The notes beneath the pieces are model-generated. The model was not told the origin of the DNA. It saw nothing but the letters and a program-made list of their open reading frames with translations, and searched no databases. This document shows positions 34,326-42,716 of a stretch of 64,000 nucleotides of DNA, piece after piece (position 1 is the stretch's first letter; each line of letters starts with the position of its first letter). The DNA is from DATFCK01 sp963728975 (GTDB taxonomy: Bacteria > Verrucomicrobiota > Verrucomicrobiia > Chthoniobacterales > UBA10450): assembly GCA_963728975.1 (NCBI GenBank), contig CAVSMF010000004.1, positions 62,001 through 126,000 on the forward strand, written 5' to 3'. The translations under genes were made by a program, and so were the position numbers.

Positions 34326-35260
34326 CTGGCGCGCTCGAATCGTTTTTCGGCCAGCTTAACCAGCGTAAACAACGCGAGGTTGACCGGCACATCCACGCCG
34401 AGCTCGGCGCCGCGCCGCGAAATATATCCGTTTAGCGAATCGATTTCCGTGGCTCTGTCACGGTCGAGATCCTGCGCCGTTGAGGAGAAAGCTCCAGACA
34501 TTTGATTGGCGATCTCCATGGCAGCCGCCATCCCTGACTCGTTATCTTCGATCCCGGGCAAAATTACCCGAGCCTGCCGCGCCACCGCTAATACTTCTTC
34601 CACGACCCGCTCCATCAGCTGCCGCGCGTCGCTGCTCGCAGCGATCTGTCCATAGCGCGCCTGCCCCAGGGCGGAAATCGCATTCAACGCGCAATTGCAG
34701 AGAAGTTTGACCCACAATTCACCCTCGATATTGCTCGATATCCGGCAGGGTATGCCGGCGCGAACGAAGGTCTTTTGGACCTTTTCTGTTTCGGATGCGA
34801 GTCCAACCACGAGATCGCCTCGCGCCAGATGTCTAATATGACCCGGTTCCGGGACGGAAACCGCGATGTAAACGGCAGCAGGCAGGGCGGCGATATTGGC
34901 CGCCGCCCGAACCTGATCGACATTATCGACACCATTTTGTAAACAGACCACGGTCGTGCCGGGAGTGAGGAATCGAGACATTTCCCGGGCGGTCGACGCC
35001 GTGGCCATTGTCTTAACGCAAAACAGAACCAGGGCGGCATCTCGAACCGCGCTCATTTCGGTGGTTGCCTCCACCGCGATCCGCTCTCGACCGCGCTGGT
35101 TATGGAGAATAAGCCCAGTGGCATTGACTGCATCAGCAAACGCCTTGCGCCCAATCATAACAACCGGCGCTCCGGCTTGCGCCAACCTGCCGCCGAAGTA
35201 ACCTCCAACCGCACCGGCGCCGACAACCGCTATTCGCGGCCACTCTTGGACTTGAGTCAT
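34322..35260 (-). CDS. panE: 2-dehydropantoate 2-reductase (ketopantoate reductase) family
   Basis: 312 residues from the ATG at 35260 (MTQVQEWPRIAVVGAGAVGGYFGGRLAQAG). An in-frame ATG six codons upstream is possible but lacks a clear advantage. The N-terminal Rossmann motif GAGAVGGYFG binds NADPH. CVKTMATASTAREM, then VVCLQNGVDN, is the second conserved block. The C-terminal ApbA domain includes VKLLCNCALNAISALGQ, whose lysine and asparagine are catalytic in E. coli PanE. PanE makes pantoate for coenzyme A, but paralogues with other 2-oxo-acid substrates are common. It is the first gene of a two-gene unit with the zinc dehydrogenase. Confidence 0.8.
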   Translation of the reverse strand: MTQVQEWPRIAVVGAGAVGGYFGGRLAQAGAPVVMIGRKAFADAVNATGLILHNQRGRERIAVEATTEMSAVRDAALVLFCVKTMATASTAREMSRFLTPGTTVVCLQNGVDNVDQVRAAANIAALPAAVYIAVSVPEPGHIRHLARGDLVVGLASETEKVQKTFVRAGIPCRISSNIEGELWVKLLCNCALNAISALGQARYGQIAASSDARQLMERVVEEVLAVARQARVILPGIEDNESGMAAAMEIANQMSGAFSSTAQDLDRDRATEIDSLNGYISRRGAELGVDVPVNLALFTLVKLAEKRFERAR

Positions 35261-35425
35261 AGATCGTTCCTGGAACAATTCTCACCTTTTCCGGCGTCCC
35301 GCCACCAGAACGGATTTATTCCTGGATCGGATTATCAACATGACTTGCTTTAATCCCCCCTTCTTGATAGGAGACAGCAGAAGGCGAGCATCCAACCCGC
35401 TGCCTAACAATAAACAAGGAATAAT

Positions 35426-35611
35426 ATGAAAAGAGCTTTTCTTCTCTACGCGGCGATCGGCGCAGCACTTGTCCTGGGCGGCTGCGCCAGTATTGACACT
35501 TCGGGGACGGCAACCCGGGCATCGAGTCTTCCGCCACAAAGCGGCGTGGTCGGCGGCGGCGCCGGAGGCGGTGGGGGCGGGCTGGCCGGCCGGCCAAAAA
35601 ACCAACCGTAA
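35426..35611 (+). CDS. Small glycine-rich lipoprotein
   Basis: 61 residues: a lipoprotein signal peptide with lipobox LVLGGC (cysteine at about 19-20), then a Ser/Thr-rich stretch and a glycine run (GGGAGGGGGG) ending AGRPKNQP. The ATG is preceded by AAGGAATAAT, a plausible ribosome-binding site. Similar tiny entericidin-like lipoproteins are common and usually of unknown role. There is no close co-oriented upstream gene; the gene runs between the panE promoter region and the arsenic cluster. Confidence 0.7.
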   Translation: MKRAFLLYAAIGAALVLGGCASIDTSGTATRASSLPPQSGVVGGGAGGGGGGLAGRPKNQP

Positions 35612-35725
35612 ACAGACGGTTAGAGGTCGGGGAGGGAGGACGGGAAGTCAGCGGTCGGGCGGCAGCGGTCGGGTTCCGCGCGGGCCGCTTGATTATATAC
35701 TCGATTGGGAATATAGATCGAGGAC

Positions 35726-36181
35726 ATGAAATTGGACCAGCTGGCAGCGGTTTTGGGAAAATTTCCGACGACCTTCCCGCGGTTTGTCCTCCCGGACGGC
35801 AATCATATCCCGGCCCATGCCCACGTCACTGAAGTCGGGCACGTCGTTAAACACTTTGTCGATTGCGGCGGCGGCGCCGGCAGGAGCGAATCGGTATTGC
35901 TCCAAACCCATGTCGGCACCGACACCGATCATCGATTGAAGTCGGATCGATTTGCCAAAATCCTGCGGTTAGGCGGCCGGCTCCTGCCTCAATCGGGGCT
36001 GGAGGTTGAGGTCGAGTACGATTGCTGCCTTGTCTCGCAGTATCCGATCGTTAAGGTTCAGCCCGCCGGCAAATACCTTGATATCGTTCTCGGGCGAAAA
36101 CGAACACAGTGCCTGGCCCGGAAACGGGCGAAACGAAAAAATCCCGGGGGCGGCGGCGGCGACGGCCCCAGTTGTTGTTAG
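35726..36181 (+). CDS. DUF6428-family protein
   Basis: 151 residues. The pattern LAAVLGKFPTTFPRFVLPDGNHIPAHAHVTEVGHVVKHFVDCGG, then LLQTHVGTDTDHRL, matches DUF6428. That family is regularly found directly beside ArsR regulators in Bacteroidota and Verrucomicrobiota. The function is unknown. The histidines and D-C of the 'H-x-H-V-T-E-V-G' segment could bind metal. The C-terminus is basic, then glycine-rich, ending in CC, which could bind arsenite (inference). It starts the DUF6428-arsR-arsC group, with arsR following 6 bp after. Confidence 0.75.
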   Translation: MKLDQLAAVLGKFPTTFPRFVLPDGNHIPAHAHVTEVGHVVKHFVDCGGGAGRSESVLLQTHVGTDTDHRLKSDRFAKILRLGGRLLPQSGLEVEVEYDCCLVSQYPIVKVQPAGKYLDIVLGRKRTQCLARKRAKRKNPGGGGGDGPSCC

Positions 36182-36187
36182 CGGCCG

Positions 36188-36550
36188 ATGGACCTGATCC
36201 GGATTTATCAGTGTTTCTGCCACCAGACGCGGCTGCGGATCCTGAATTTGCTCAACCAATCGCCGCTCTGCGTCTGCCACATTCAAGAAATCCTGGACGA
36301 AGCCCAGGTCAAAATTTCCAAGCATCTCGCCTACTTGCGCCGCAGAGGAATGGTTGTAACCGCCAGGGAACAAAATTGGATCATCTATTCGCTGCCGGCG
36401 CGGCGGACGCCGGAATTGGAGAAAAACCTAAAATGCCTGCAGGATTGCATGCAGACGGACGCGATCTTGAAACGCGATTTGAAAGCGCTGGCCAGGCTTC
36501 GGCGGAGCTGTTGCAAGCCGCCCACATTTTTTGGACAAAAAACAAACTGA
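36188..36550 (+). CDS. arsR: ArsR-family transcriptional regulator
   Basis: 120 residues. Winged helix-turn-helix: FCHQTRLRILNLLNQSPLCVCHIQEILDEAQVKISKHLAYLRRRGMV. The sequence SPLCVCHI contains the C-x-C pair in helix 3 that binds As(III) in classical ArsR proteins. The C-terminus has additional cysteines (CLQDC, SCCKP) which could add a ligand. It should repress the operon until arsenite binds. It lies between DUF6428 and arsC with tight spacing, so all three are probably one transcript. Confidence 0.88.
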   Translation: MDLIRIYQCFCHQTRLRILNLLNQSPLCVCHIQEILDEAQVKISKHLAYLRRRGMVVTAREQNWIIYSLPARRTPELEKNLKCLQDCMQTDAILKRDLKALARLRRSCCKPPTFFGQKTN

Positions 36551-36560
36551 AGGAAAACAA

Positions 36561-37004
36561 ATGCCAAAACAAAAGGTTCTATTTATTTGCGTTCATAACA
36601 GCGCCCGGAGCCAGATGGCAGCGGCGTTGACGAATAAGATTTGCGGCGATTTTTTCGAGGCCCAAAGCGCGGGTCTGGAGCCGGGCGCGCTGAATCCGCT
36701 TGCGATTGAAGCGCTGCAAGAATTGGAGATCGACATATCGCGAAACAAAACCCAGGCGGTTTTCGATGTCTGGAAGTCGGGCCGGATATTCCAGTTTGTC
36801 ATAACCGTATGCAGCGAGGCCGAAGCCCGGGGATGTCCCATTTTTGCGGGGGTAACGACGCGCTTGCACTGGCCGTTCGACGATCCGGGGAAATTCACCG
36901 GCCCCCACGAAGAACGGATGGCGCGAACGCGCAAGGTGCGCGACCAGATCCAGGCCAAGATCGAGCTTTTCTGCCAGGAACAGTGCGTGGCAGGCGCTGC
37001 TTGA
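36561..37004 (+). CDS. arsC: Arsenate reductase, LMW-PTP-like, thioredoxin-coupled
   Basis: 147 residues from the ATG at 36561 (an upstream ATG at 36531 gives a non-family extension and overlaps arsR). The phosphatase loop CVHNSARS starts at C10, matching the C-x5-R signature. The redox relay cysteines C83 (TVCSEAEA) and C91 (RGCPIF) correspond to C82 and C89 of the Staphylococcus plasmid pI258 enzyme. The WPFDDP motif provides the general acid. It reduces arsenate to arsenite in the cytoplasm. No arsenite efflux pump (ArsB/Acr3) is adjacent, so export must be encoded elsewhere. Confidence 0.9.
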   Translation: MPKQKVLFICVHNSARSQMAAALTNKICGDFFEAQSAGLEPGALNPLAIEALQELEIDISRNKTQAVFDVWKSGRIFQFVITVCSEAEARGCPIFAGVTTRLHWPFDDPGKFTGPHEERMARTRKVRDQIQAKIELFCQEQCVAGAA

Positions 37005-37222
37005 AAAAAGGTCGCGGTCAGCCGACCCCGAGGCGGGCCAATTTGAGGCGGTTTTCTTTCTTGCGGACAAGAGTTATCTCTGGTGCGATTTTAGCTACAA
37101 TACCGGCGGGTCGCCACTAACGATTGAGCTTCTCCTGGCCACACCTGAGAATTGTCGGGCATAAAAAGCGGAAATCGCTCTTTTGTGTCTTCGCCATCTT
37201 TGGCTGTAGTCCTGATCGACGG

Positions 37223-39196
37223 GTGAGCCGCCCGGTTGTCCGCACAGCGGTAGCAGCGGCGGTGACGGCATTTTTCATCGCCTTGGCCGCGAACGGCTTC
37301 ACTCAGGAAGCGTATCGGCCCGTGGGCGAGGCCGAACCCCCCGCGGAACCGCCTCCGGAGAGCACTTCTCCGTCCGAATTAAAGAAGCTTCCGCTGGAGG
37401 AGTTAGTGGATTTGGAAATTACTTCAGCCTCCCGCCGGCCGGAAAAACTTTTTCAGACTTCGAGCGCGGTAGATGTGATCACGGCCGAGGACATCGAACG
37501 CGCCGGGGTCACGAACATTCCGGACGCGCTCAGGCTGGGGGCGGAGATGGAAGTCGCGCAGGTGGATGGTCACAGCTGGGCAATTTCCACCCGCGGATTC
37601 AACAACACCATTTCGAACAAACTACAGGTGCTGATGGACGGTCGCAGTCTTTACACGCCGCTATATTCAGGCGTGTTCTGGGATGTGCAGCAGACGTTCC
37701 TGCCCGACATCGAACAAATTGAGATCATCCGGGGTCCGGGGGCGACCCTGTGGGGCGCCAACGCGATCAATGGAGTGATCAATATTCGAACCAAAAGCGC
37801 GGATGAAACGCAGGGGCTGCTTCTTTATGGCGGCGGCGGGTTCGAAGAAGAAGGTTTTGGCGGGCTGCGCTATGGCGGCAGGGTCGGTGAAAATACTTTC
37901 TACCGGGTCTATGTGATGCACCAGGCCAACGACGGCCTTCCTCTGGAGGGCGACGGAAGCGAAGACGACTCCCATATTACCCAGGGCGGGTTTCGGATCG
38001 ATTCCACGATTCATCCTGAAGATACGATCACGTTGCAGGGAGATTTTTACGGAGGAACTTTTCAGCAGAGCAACGCCGCCGATGTCGATGCGGATGGCCA
38101 GAATGTCCTCGGCCGATGGACCCATCAATCGGATCCCGATTCGTCAATCATGGTGCAAGCTTATTACGATCGGACGCGGCGTTTCATTCCAAACGTGTTC
38201 GAAGAAGAGCGCAACACTTTTGACATCGAGCTCGAAGACCAACTTCGTTATGGCGAGCATTACATCGTTTATGGCGGAAATTACCGGCTTTCGCTCGACG
38301 ACATTGGCAATCTGGGGCCGAGCCTTGCTTTCCTGCCCGCCAGCGACACCGAGCATTTAGTCAGCGGTTATTTACAAGACGAATGGCACATCGTGCCGGA
38401 CACCTTTTTTATCACGGCCGGAACAAAGGTTGAATACAACTCATTTAGCGGGTTCGAAATTCAACCGACGGGTCGATTTACCTGGCTGCCGACAATGAGG
38501 CAAACGGTGTGGGGCGCGATTTCACGCGCGGTCCGGACTCCGACGCGGGTCGATCAGGACCTGGTTTCCCCGAATCCGGCGTCGGGGCTGCCGGCTTTGC
38601 TTCTGGCGAATCCCGATTTCGACTCTGAGACTTTGGTGGCTTACGAGCTGGGCTATCGAATCAAGGCAACCGAGACAGTCTCGTTGGATGCGAGCGGATA
38701 TTACAACGATTACAGCAACCTCCGGAGCATCGAGCCGTTGAGCGGGGGCAAGTTCACGATCGAGAATAAACTGGAAGGGCGCTCCTATGGCGGTTCCCTG
38801 GCCGCCAACTGGCAGATCACGCAGTGGTGGCACACGGATGGGAGCGTTTCATTGCTCCATCTTGACATCAATAGAGCTGCTGGAGGCCACGACATAAACA
38901 ACGGGAGGGCCGAAGCGAACGATCCCGAGTGCAGCTTCATCATTCATTCCGCGATGAATCTGCCGTGGAATCTGCGCTTCGATTCCTTTCTTCGATATGT
39001 GGACGACCTCCCGAATCCGCACACCCCGGCTTACCTGACGGCGGACTTGAGACTGGGTTGGTCTCCACGCAAAAATTGCGAAATTGCCATCGTAGGCCGC
39101 AATCTTTTCGATAATGCGCATCCCGAGTTTCGATCGGCCCTGCTATCCCGAGAAGTCGAGCGGAGCGTTTACGCGACATTCAAATGGAGCTTCTGA
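37223..39196 (+). CDS. TonB-dependent outer-membrane receptor
   Basis: 657 residues from the GTG at 37223, chosen because a signal peptide follows at once (RTAVAAAVTAFFIALAANGFTQ); the frame is open to a TTG at 37124, but that adds a non-signal tail. A Pro/Glu-rich spacer leads to a plug domain: ITSASRRPEKLFQTSSAVDVITAEDIERAGVTNIPDALR (TonB-box-like start), then the plug core IRGPGATLWGANAINGVINI. A beta-barrel fills the rest and ends in aromatic residues (ATFKWSF), as required for outer-membrane insertion. The substrate is unknown. The stop overlaps the YfiR-like gene, which is followed by a hybrid kinase, so the receptor is probably part of a signalling unit. Confidence 0.88.
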   Translation: MSRPVVRTAVAAAVTAFFIALAANGFTQEAYRPVGEAEPPAEPPPESTSPSELKKLPLEELVDLEITSASRRPEKLFQTSSAVDVITAEDIERAGVTNIPDALRLGAEMEVAQVDGHSWAISTRGFNNTISNKLQVLMDGRSLYTPLYSGVFWDVQQTFLPDIEQIEIIRGPGATLWGANAINGVINIRTKSADETQGLLLYGGGGFEEEGFGGLRYGGRVGENTFYRVYVMHQANDGLPLEGDGSEDDSHITQGGFRIDSTIHPEDTITLQGDFYGGTFQQSNAADVDADGQNVLGRWTHQSDPDSSIMVQAYYDRTRRFIPNVFEEERNTFDIELEDQLRYGEHYIVYGGNYRLSLDDIGNLGPSLAFLPASDTEHLVSGYLQDEWHIVPDTFFITAGTKVEYNSFSGFEIQPTGRFTWLPTMRQTVWGAISRAVRTPTRVDQDLVSPNPASGLPALLLANPDFDSETLVAYELGYRIKATETVSLDASGYYNDYSNLRSIEPLSGGKFTIENKLEGRSYGGSLAANWQITQWWHTDGSVSLLHLDINRAAGGHDINNGRAEANDPECSFIIHSAMNLPWNLRFDSFLRYVDDLPNPHTPAYLTADLRLGWSPRKNCEIAIVGRNLFDNAHPEFRSALLSREVERSVYATFKWSF

Positions 39197-39732
39197 ACTC
39201 ACGAAAGCTGGTTGGGTTGGGCGTGGCTCTGGCCTTGTTGGCGGCGCCGGCAAAGGCAACCTCGCCGCTCCAGCCCACCGAGTACGGGCTGAAGTCGGTT
39301 TTTCTTTACCAGTTTTGTCGATTCATGGAGTGGCCGAATTCGGCCTTCTCATCGCCTAACGAGCCCCTTACCATAGGCATCCTCGGCAAAGACCCTTTCG
39401 GTCCGATGCTTCGGGAGGCAGTCGCCGGAGAAAAGTACCACAATCGGCCGATTCGAATCAAACATTGCCGCGATATCAGCGATATAAAGGAATGTCACCT
39501 CTTGTTCGTCAGCCGCTCGGAATCCATTCCGACGGCCGATATCGTGGCCGCCACCGCGGGCAAGAACATTGTCACGGTCGGCGAAACCGCCCAGTTCGTT
39601 AACAATGGCGGGATGATAGCCCTTACCGCCGAGCAGAATCATGTCCGGCTCCGGATGAATCTAACCATGCTGCGCGCGGCCAATGTGGAAGTGAGCTCCA
39701 AATTGCTGCGCATCGCCGACACGAAATCCTGA
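39184..39732 (+). CDS. YfiR-family (DUF4154) periplasmic protein
   Basis: 182 residues. Its ATG lies inside the last codons of the receptor. A signal peptide covers residues 1-25 (LVGLGVALALLAAPAKA). The mature part has the YfiR/DUF4154 signatures: KSVFLYQFCRFMEWP, LTIGILGKDPFG, CHLLFVSRSES, and NIVTVGETAQFVNNGGMIAL, ending VRLRMNLTMLRAANVEVSSKLLRIA. YfiR-type proteins are periplasmic regulators that hold back an inner-membrane partner. Here the partner should be the sensor kinase that starts 3 bp later. Three cysteines are present. Confidence 0.87.
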   Translation: MELLNSRKLVGLGVALALLAAPAKATSPLQPTEYGLKSVFLYQFCRFMEWPNSAFSSPNEPLTIGILGKDPFGPMLREAVAGEKYHNRPIRIKHCRDISDIKECHLLFVSRSESIPTADIVAATAGKNIVTVGETAQFVNNGGMIALTAEQNHVRLRMNLTMLRAANVEVSSKLLRIADTKS

Positions 39733-39734
39733 CC

Positions 39735-41594
39735 ATGGCATTCTCCCTTCGCGATACCCCGATCAAACGGAAACTGATGCTGGTGATTCTGCTGACAAGC
39801 AGTCTCGCGCTCGTCCTCATGGGCAGCACTCTGATTACTTACGAGTTGATGAGATTCCGCCGTTCGCTCGTGTCCAACATGAGCGTGCTGGCCCAGGTCA
39901 TCGGCTCGAACAGCACCGCTTCCCTTGCTTTTCAGGACAGGAAAAGCGCAGAGGAAATGCTCGCCGCCCTTTCGGCCGAAAGCCAGGTTGCAGCCGCGGC
40001 AATCTACGACGACCGGGGAAATGTTTTTGCCAGCTTTCCCAGGAAGATTCCGGCAAACACTTTACCGCCGAAGCCCGGACCTGACGGTCACCGGTTTGAA
40101 AGAGCGCACCTGATCATGTTTCGGCCTATTTTGCAGCAGGGCGAGCGACTGGGAACGATTTATTTGCTGGCTGACCTGGGAGGCATGTACTCCCGCATCA
40201 CTGTTTACAGCGTGCTCCTTCTCCTGGTAGGCGCGTTCTCGTTCCTGGCCGCAATCGTTCTTTCGACGAGTCTGCAGCGCCGCGTCTCATTGCCAATCCT
40301 CGAGCTTGCAAAGGTCGCCAGTGCCGTGTCGGAACGTCAGGATTATTCCGTCCGCGGGACCAAGCACGGCGCCGATGAGATTGGGCAGCTAACTGAAGCT
40401 TTCAATCAAATGCTGATACGTATCGGCCAGACCACCGAGGACCTGAGCCGGGCCAAAGAGGCCGCCGAAGCCGCCAATTACGCCAAGGACAATTTTCTCG
40501 CGATCCTCAGTCACGAACTGCGCACCCCATTGACTCCGGTACTCGCTACCGTCTCGATGATGGAAGAGGACAGATCGATGCCTTCGCATCTGCGTCAGGA
40601 ATTGGACCTCATTCGTCGCAATATCCAGGTGGAAGCCCGCCTTATCGACGACCTGCTGGATGTCACCGGCATTATCCGGGGCAAACTGGATCTGCACCGG
40701 GAAGTCGTTGACGTCCGGGCCTTGCTCCAGCACGCCATGCACAACTATTGCGCGGCAACTGCCGCCCAAAAAAATTTGACTGTCTCCACCGAGATAACCG
40801 CCACTCGGACCCATGTCCTGGCCGACAGCTCACGGATGACGCAAGTTCTTTGGAACCTGCTCCAAAATGCCTGCAAGTTTACGCCTCAAAATGGAAGCAT
40901 CGCGGTTCACGTTTACAACGAAGCGGGCGGAAAAGATCCCGAGTTGATCGTTGAAATAAGCGATAACGGAATCGGGATAAGCCCCGATGCCATGCCCCGG
41001 ATCTTCGATCCCTTCGAACAGGGCGAGCGCTCCCGCAGCCGGCTCTTTGGCGGCCTGGGCCTGGGACTCGCTATCAGCCGCGCGATCGTGGAGCTGCATG
41101 GCGGTTCCATAAGCGCTGAAAGTGAAGGCGTCGGCAAAGGCACCAAGGTAACGATTCGGCTTGCCACCGTGGATGCGGCAGGGCGCGCCGGCGCCGAGCA
41201 ACCGCGCCAAACGACGCTAACCGCCGGTTTCCGCCGCACCCTTCGAGTCCTGCTGGTGGAGGACCATTTCGACACCGCTCAGCAATTGACACGTTTGCTC
41301 GAACATTCCGGACATAAAGTAACTTGCGTCGGCAGCGTCCAGGAAGCCCTGGCCCAAGGTCGCAACGGCAATTTCGATGTTTTGATCAGCGATCTCGGAC
41401 TCCCCGACGGCAGCGGCTGCGATCTGATCCGGAACCTTTCCCGTCATCATCAAATCCCCGCGATTGCCTTGAGTGGTTTCGGAATGAAAGAGGACATTGA
41501 AAACAGCATCGCCGCCGGTTTTTCATGTCACCTGACCAAACCGGTGAACTGGCAGGAGCTGAAAAGCGAAATCCAGAAGATCGCCGAGGCCTAA
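39735..41594 (+). CDS. Hybrid sensor histidine kinase (CHASE8-HAMP-HisKA-HATPase-REC)
   Basis: 619 residues. TM1 covers about 14-36 and TM2 about 157-180, enclosing a periplasmic CHASE8-like sensor (LAQVIGSNSTASLAFQDRKSAEEML). HAMP covers about 181-235. HisKA has phospho-acceptor H260 in LSHELRTP. The HATPase boxes are LWNLLQNACKFT, DNGIGI, DPFEQGE and GGLGLGLAIS. A C-terminal REC domain has phospho-acceptor D553 in LISDLGLPDGS and the conserved lysine in LTKPVNW. CHASE8 kinases often act with YfiR-like proteins encoded upstream, as here. No DNA-binding response regulator is encoded nearby, so the output is via phosphotransfer to an unlinked partner. Confidence 0.92.
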   Translation: MAFSLRDTPIKRKLMLVILLTSSLALVLMGSTLITYELMRFRRSLVSNMSVLAQVIGSNSTASLAFQDRKSAEEMLAALSAESQVAAAAIYDDRGNVFASFPRKIPANTLPPKPGPDGHRFERAHLIMFRPILQQGERLGTIYLLADLGGMYSRITVYSVLLLLVGAFSFLAAIVLSTSLQRRVSLPILELAKVASAVSERQDYSVRGTKHGADEIGQLTEAFNQMLIRIGQTTEDLSRAKEAAEAANYAKDNFLAILSHELRTPLTPVLATVSMMEEDRSMPSHLRQELDLIRRNIQVEARLIDDLLDVTGIIRGKLDLHREVVDVRALLQHAMHNYCAATAAQKNLTVSTEITATRTHVLADSSRMTQVLWNLLQNACKFTPQNGSIAVHVYNEAGGKDPELIVEISDNGIGISPDAMPRIFDPFEQGERSRSRLFGGLGLGLAISRAIVELHGGSISAESEGVGKGTKVTIRLATVDAAGRAGAEQPRQTTLTAGFRRTLRVLLVEDHFDTAQQLTRLLEHSGHKVTCVGSVQEALAQGRNGNFDVLISDLGLPDGSGCDLIRNLSRHHQIPAIALSGFGMKEDIENSIAAGFSCHLTKPVNWQELKSEIQKIAEA

Positions 41595-41632
41595 GCCTCG
41601 GCCGGCGGCGGACGTCGCTCCGGTTCCGCCGG
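41584..41632 (+). terminator. Two strong hairpins at the end of the kinase gene
   Basis: The first is CCGAGGC / GCCTCGG (41584-41590 with 41595-41601), spanning the stop codon in its loop. The second is CCGGCGG / CCGCCGG (41602-41608 with 41626-41632). Neither is followed by a T-run, so termination would not be classical; mRNA end protection is as likely. Confidence 0.4.
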
Positions 41633-41699
41633 AATAACCGTTGAACTTTGAACAAGGTTTCCGAGACCGGCGCCGATGATCGTTAGAACAAGCCCGGGG

Positions 41700-42509
41700 T
41701 TACTGCCTGTGAATCAGCCCGCGAAACCAGCGCAGCGCCTCAATTGTGTGGTCATTCTTGATCGCGTGGCCTTGGGGGAAAGTTTCAAATCGCACCCGCT
41801 CAAAGCCGGTGCTCTTGATGGAAGCCGCCACCGCTCGAGCGTGTTCCGTCGGAGCGATGCTGTCGTTAACCCCGCTGCTGATGAAAATCGGTATCTTCAA
41901 AAATTCCGGCCCGATACCCGATTTTCGATACGAAAGAGTGAGAACATCCTGGTTGACGCCGGAAAGATAAATACCGCACAACCGGCAGTGCTCGAGGAAT
42001 AGAAGCGGAGCCAGAAGGCTCGCCCGTTTTGCTCCTCCGGAAAATCCTGCCACGGCCACCGGCCATTGAGCCGATCGCGGGAAACTTCGGTGGAGGGCAT
42101 CGAGTGCGGCCAAGGTCATGGCGGCGCGCCAGCCATTGGTGTCATGCGACACGAATTCGCGGCCATCGCCGGCCAGAACAATCCAGTCTTGAGCCAGCGC
42201 GGCAGCACGATAGAAATCGACCAAATCATCTCGGTTGAGACGCCTGAAATCGCTCGTGGAAAACACGACCAGAACAGGCCAGGTCCCCGCCGGGTTGAAA
42301 TTTCGCGGAAGAGCGATAACAGCGACGGCATGGCTGGGCACGGTCCTGGTTGCGTCCGACGCGTACGATTTTTCCCGGGTGCTGAGGGGAACATCGGCGC
42401 GGACCGTTCCGCCGGGAGAGAGAGGGACACCGGCAAATAAAAAACTAGCCCCCTCGGCTCGGAAGGCGAGAAGGAGGGCCACCAGATGTGCTGCCAAAAG
42501 TCTACCCAT
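41700..42509 (-). CDS. Exported alpha/beta-hydrolase-like protein
   Basis: 269 residues from the ATG at 42509. The frame is open further upstream, but starting here yields a signal peptide (MGRLLAAHLVALLLAFRAEGA). The mature part has alpha/beta-hydrolase features: WPVLVVFSTSD, then the nucleophile elbow GFSGGAKRA (G-x-S-x-G with S in FSGG), 'IFISSGVNDSIAPTEHA' carrying the acid Asp, and GHAIKNDHTIEALRWF with the final histidine. This resembles predicted esterases or PHB-depolymerase-like proteins. No lid domain is evident. The substrate is unknown. It converges on the kinase operon and diverges from the malic enzyme. Confidence 0.68.
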   Translation of the reverse strand: MGRLLAAHLVALLLAFRAEGASFLFAGVPLSPGGTVRADVPLSTREKSYASDATRTVPSHAVAVIALPRNFNPAGTWPVLVVFSTSDFRRLNRDDLVDFYRAAALAQDWIVLAGDGREFVSHDTNGWRAAMTLAALDALHRSFPRSAQWPVAVAGFSGGAKRASLLAPLLFLEHCRLCGIYLSGVNQDVLTLSYRKSGIGPEFLKIPIFISSGVNDSIAPTEHARAVAASIKSTGFERVRFETFPQGHAIKNDHTIEALRWFRGLIHRQ

Positions 42510-42716
42510 TAACCTTAACCAATGCCGGTGATCGGACCGAACACAACCCCGGCAAAAATGCCGGAGCATCTTCAATCGCCGGCCGGTAATCGGAGACAGC
42601 GTGCCTTGCAAAACGGCGATGAATCGCTGACGATTTGAGCGTATTGTGATTGATGGATCGGGGACATCGGGGCTGTTCCCGCTTACGAGCTTGCCGTTGA
42701 AACTTGGAATAGAACT

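Noticed and set aside
37124..37222. Upstream TTG start for the TonB receptor
   Set aside because: It adds a basic non-signal stretch ahead of a good signal peptide; the GTG at 37223 fits export better.
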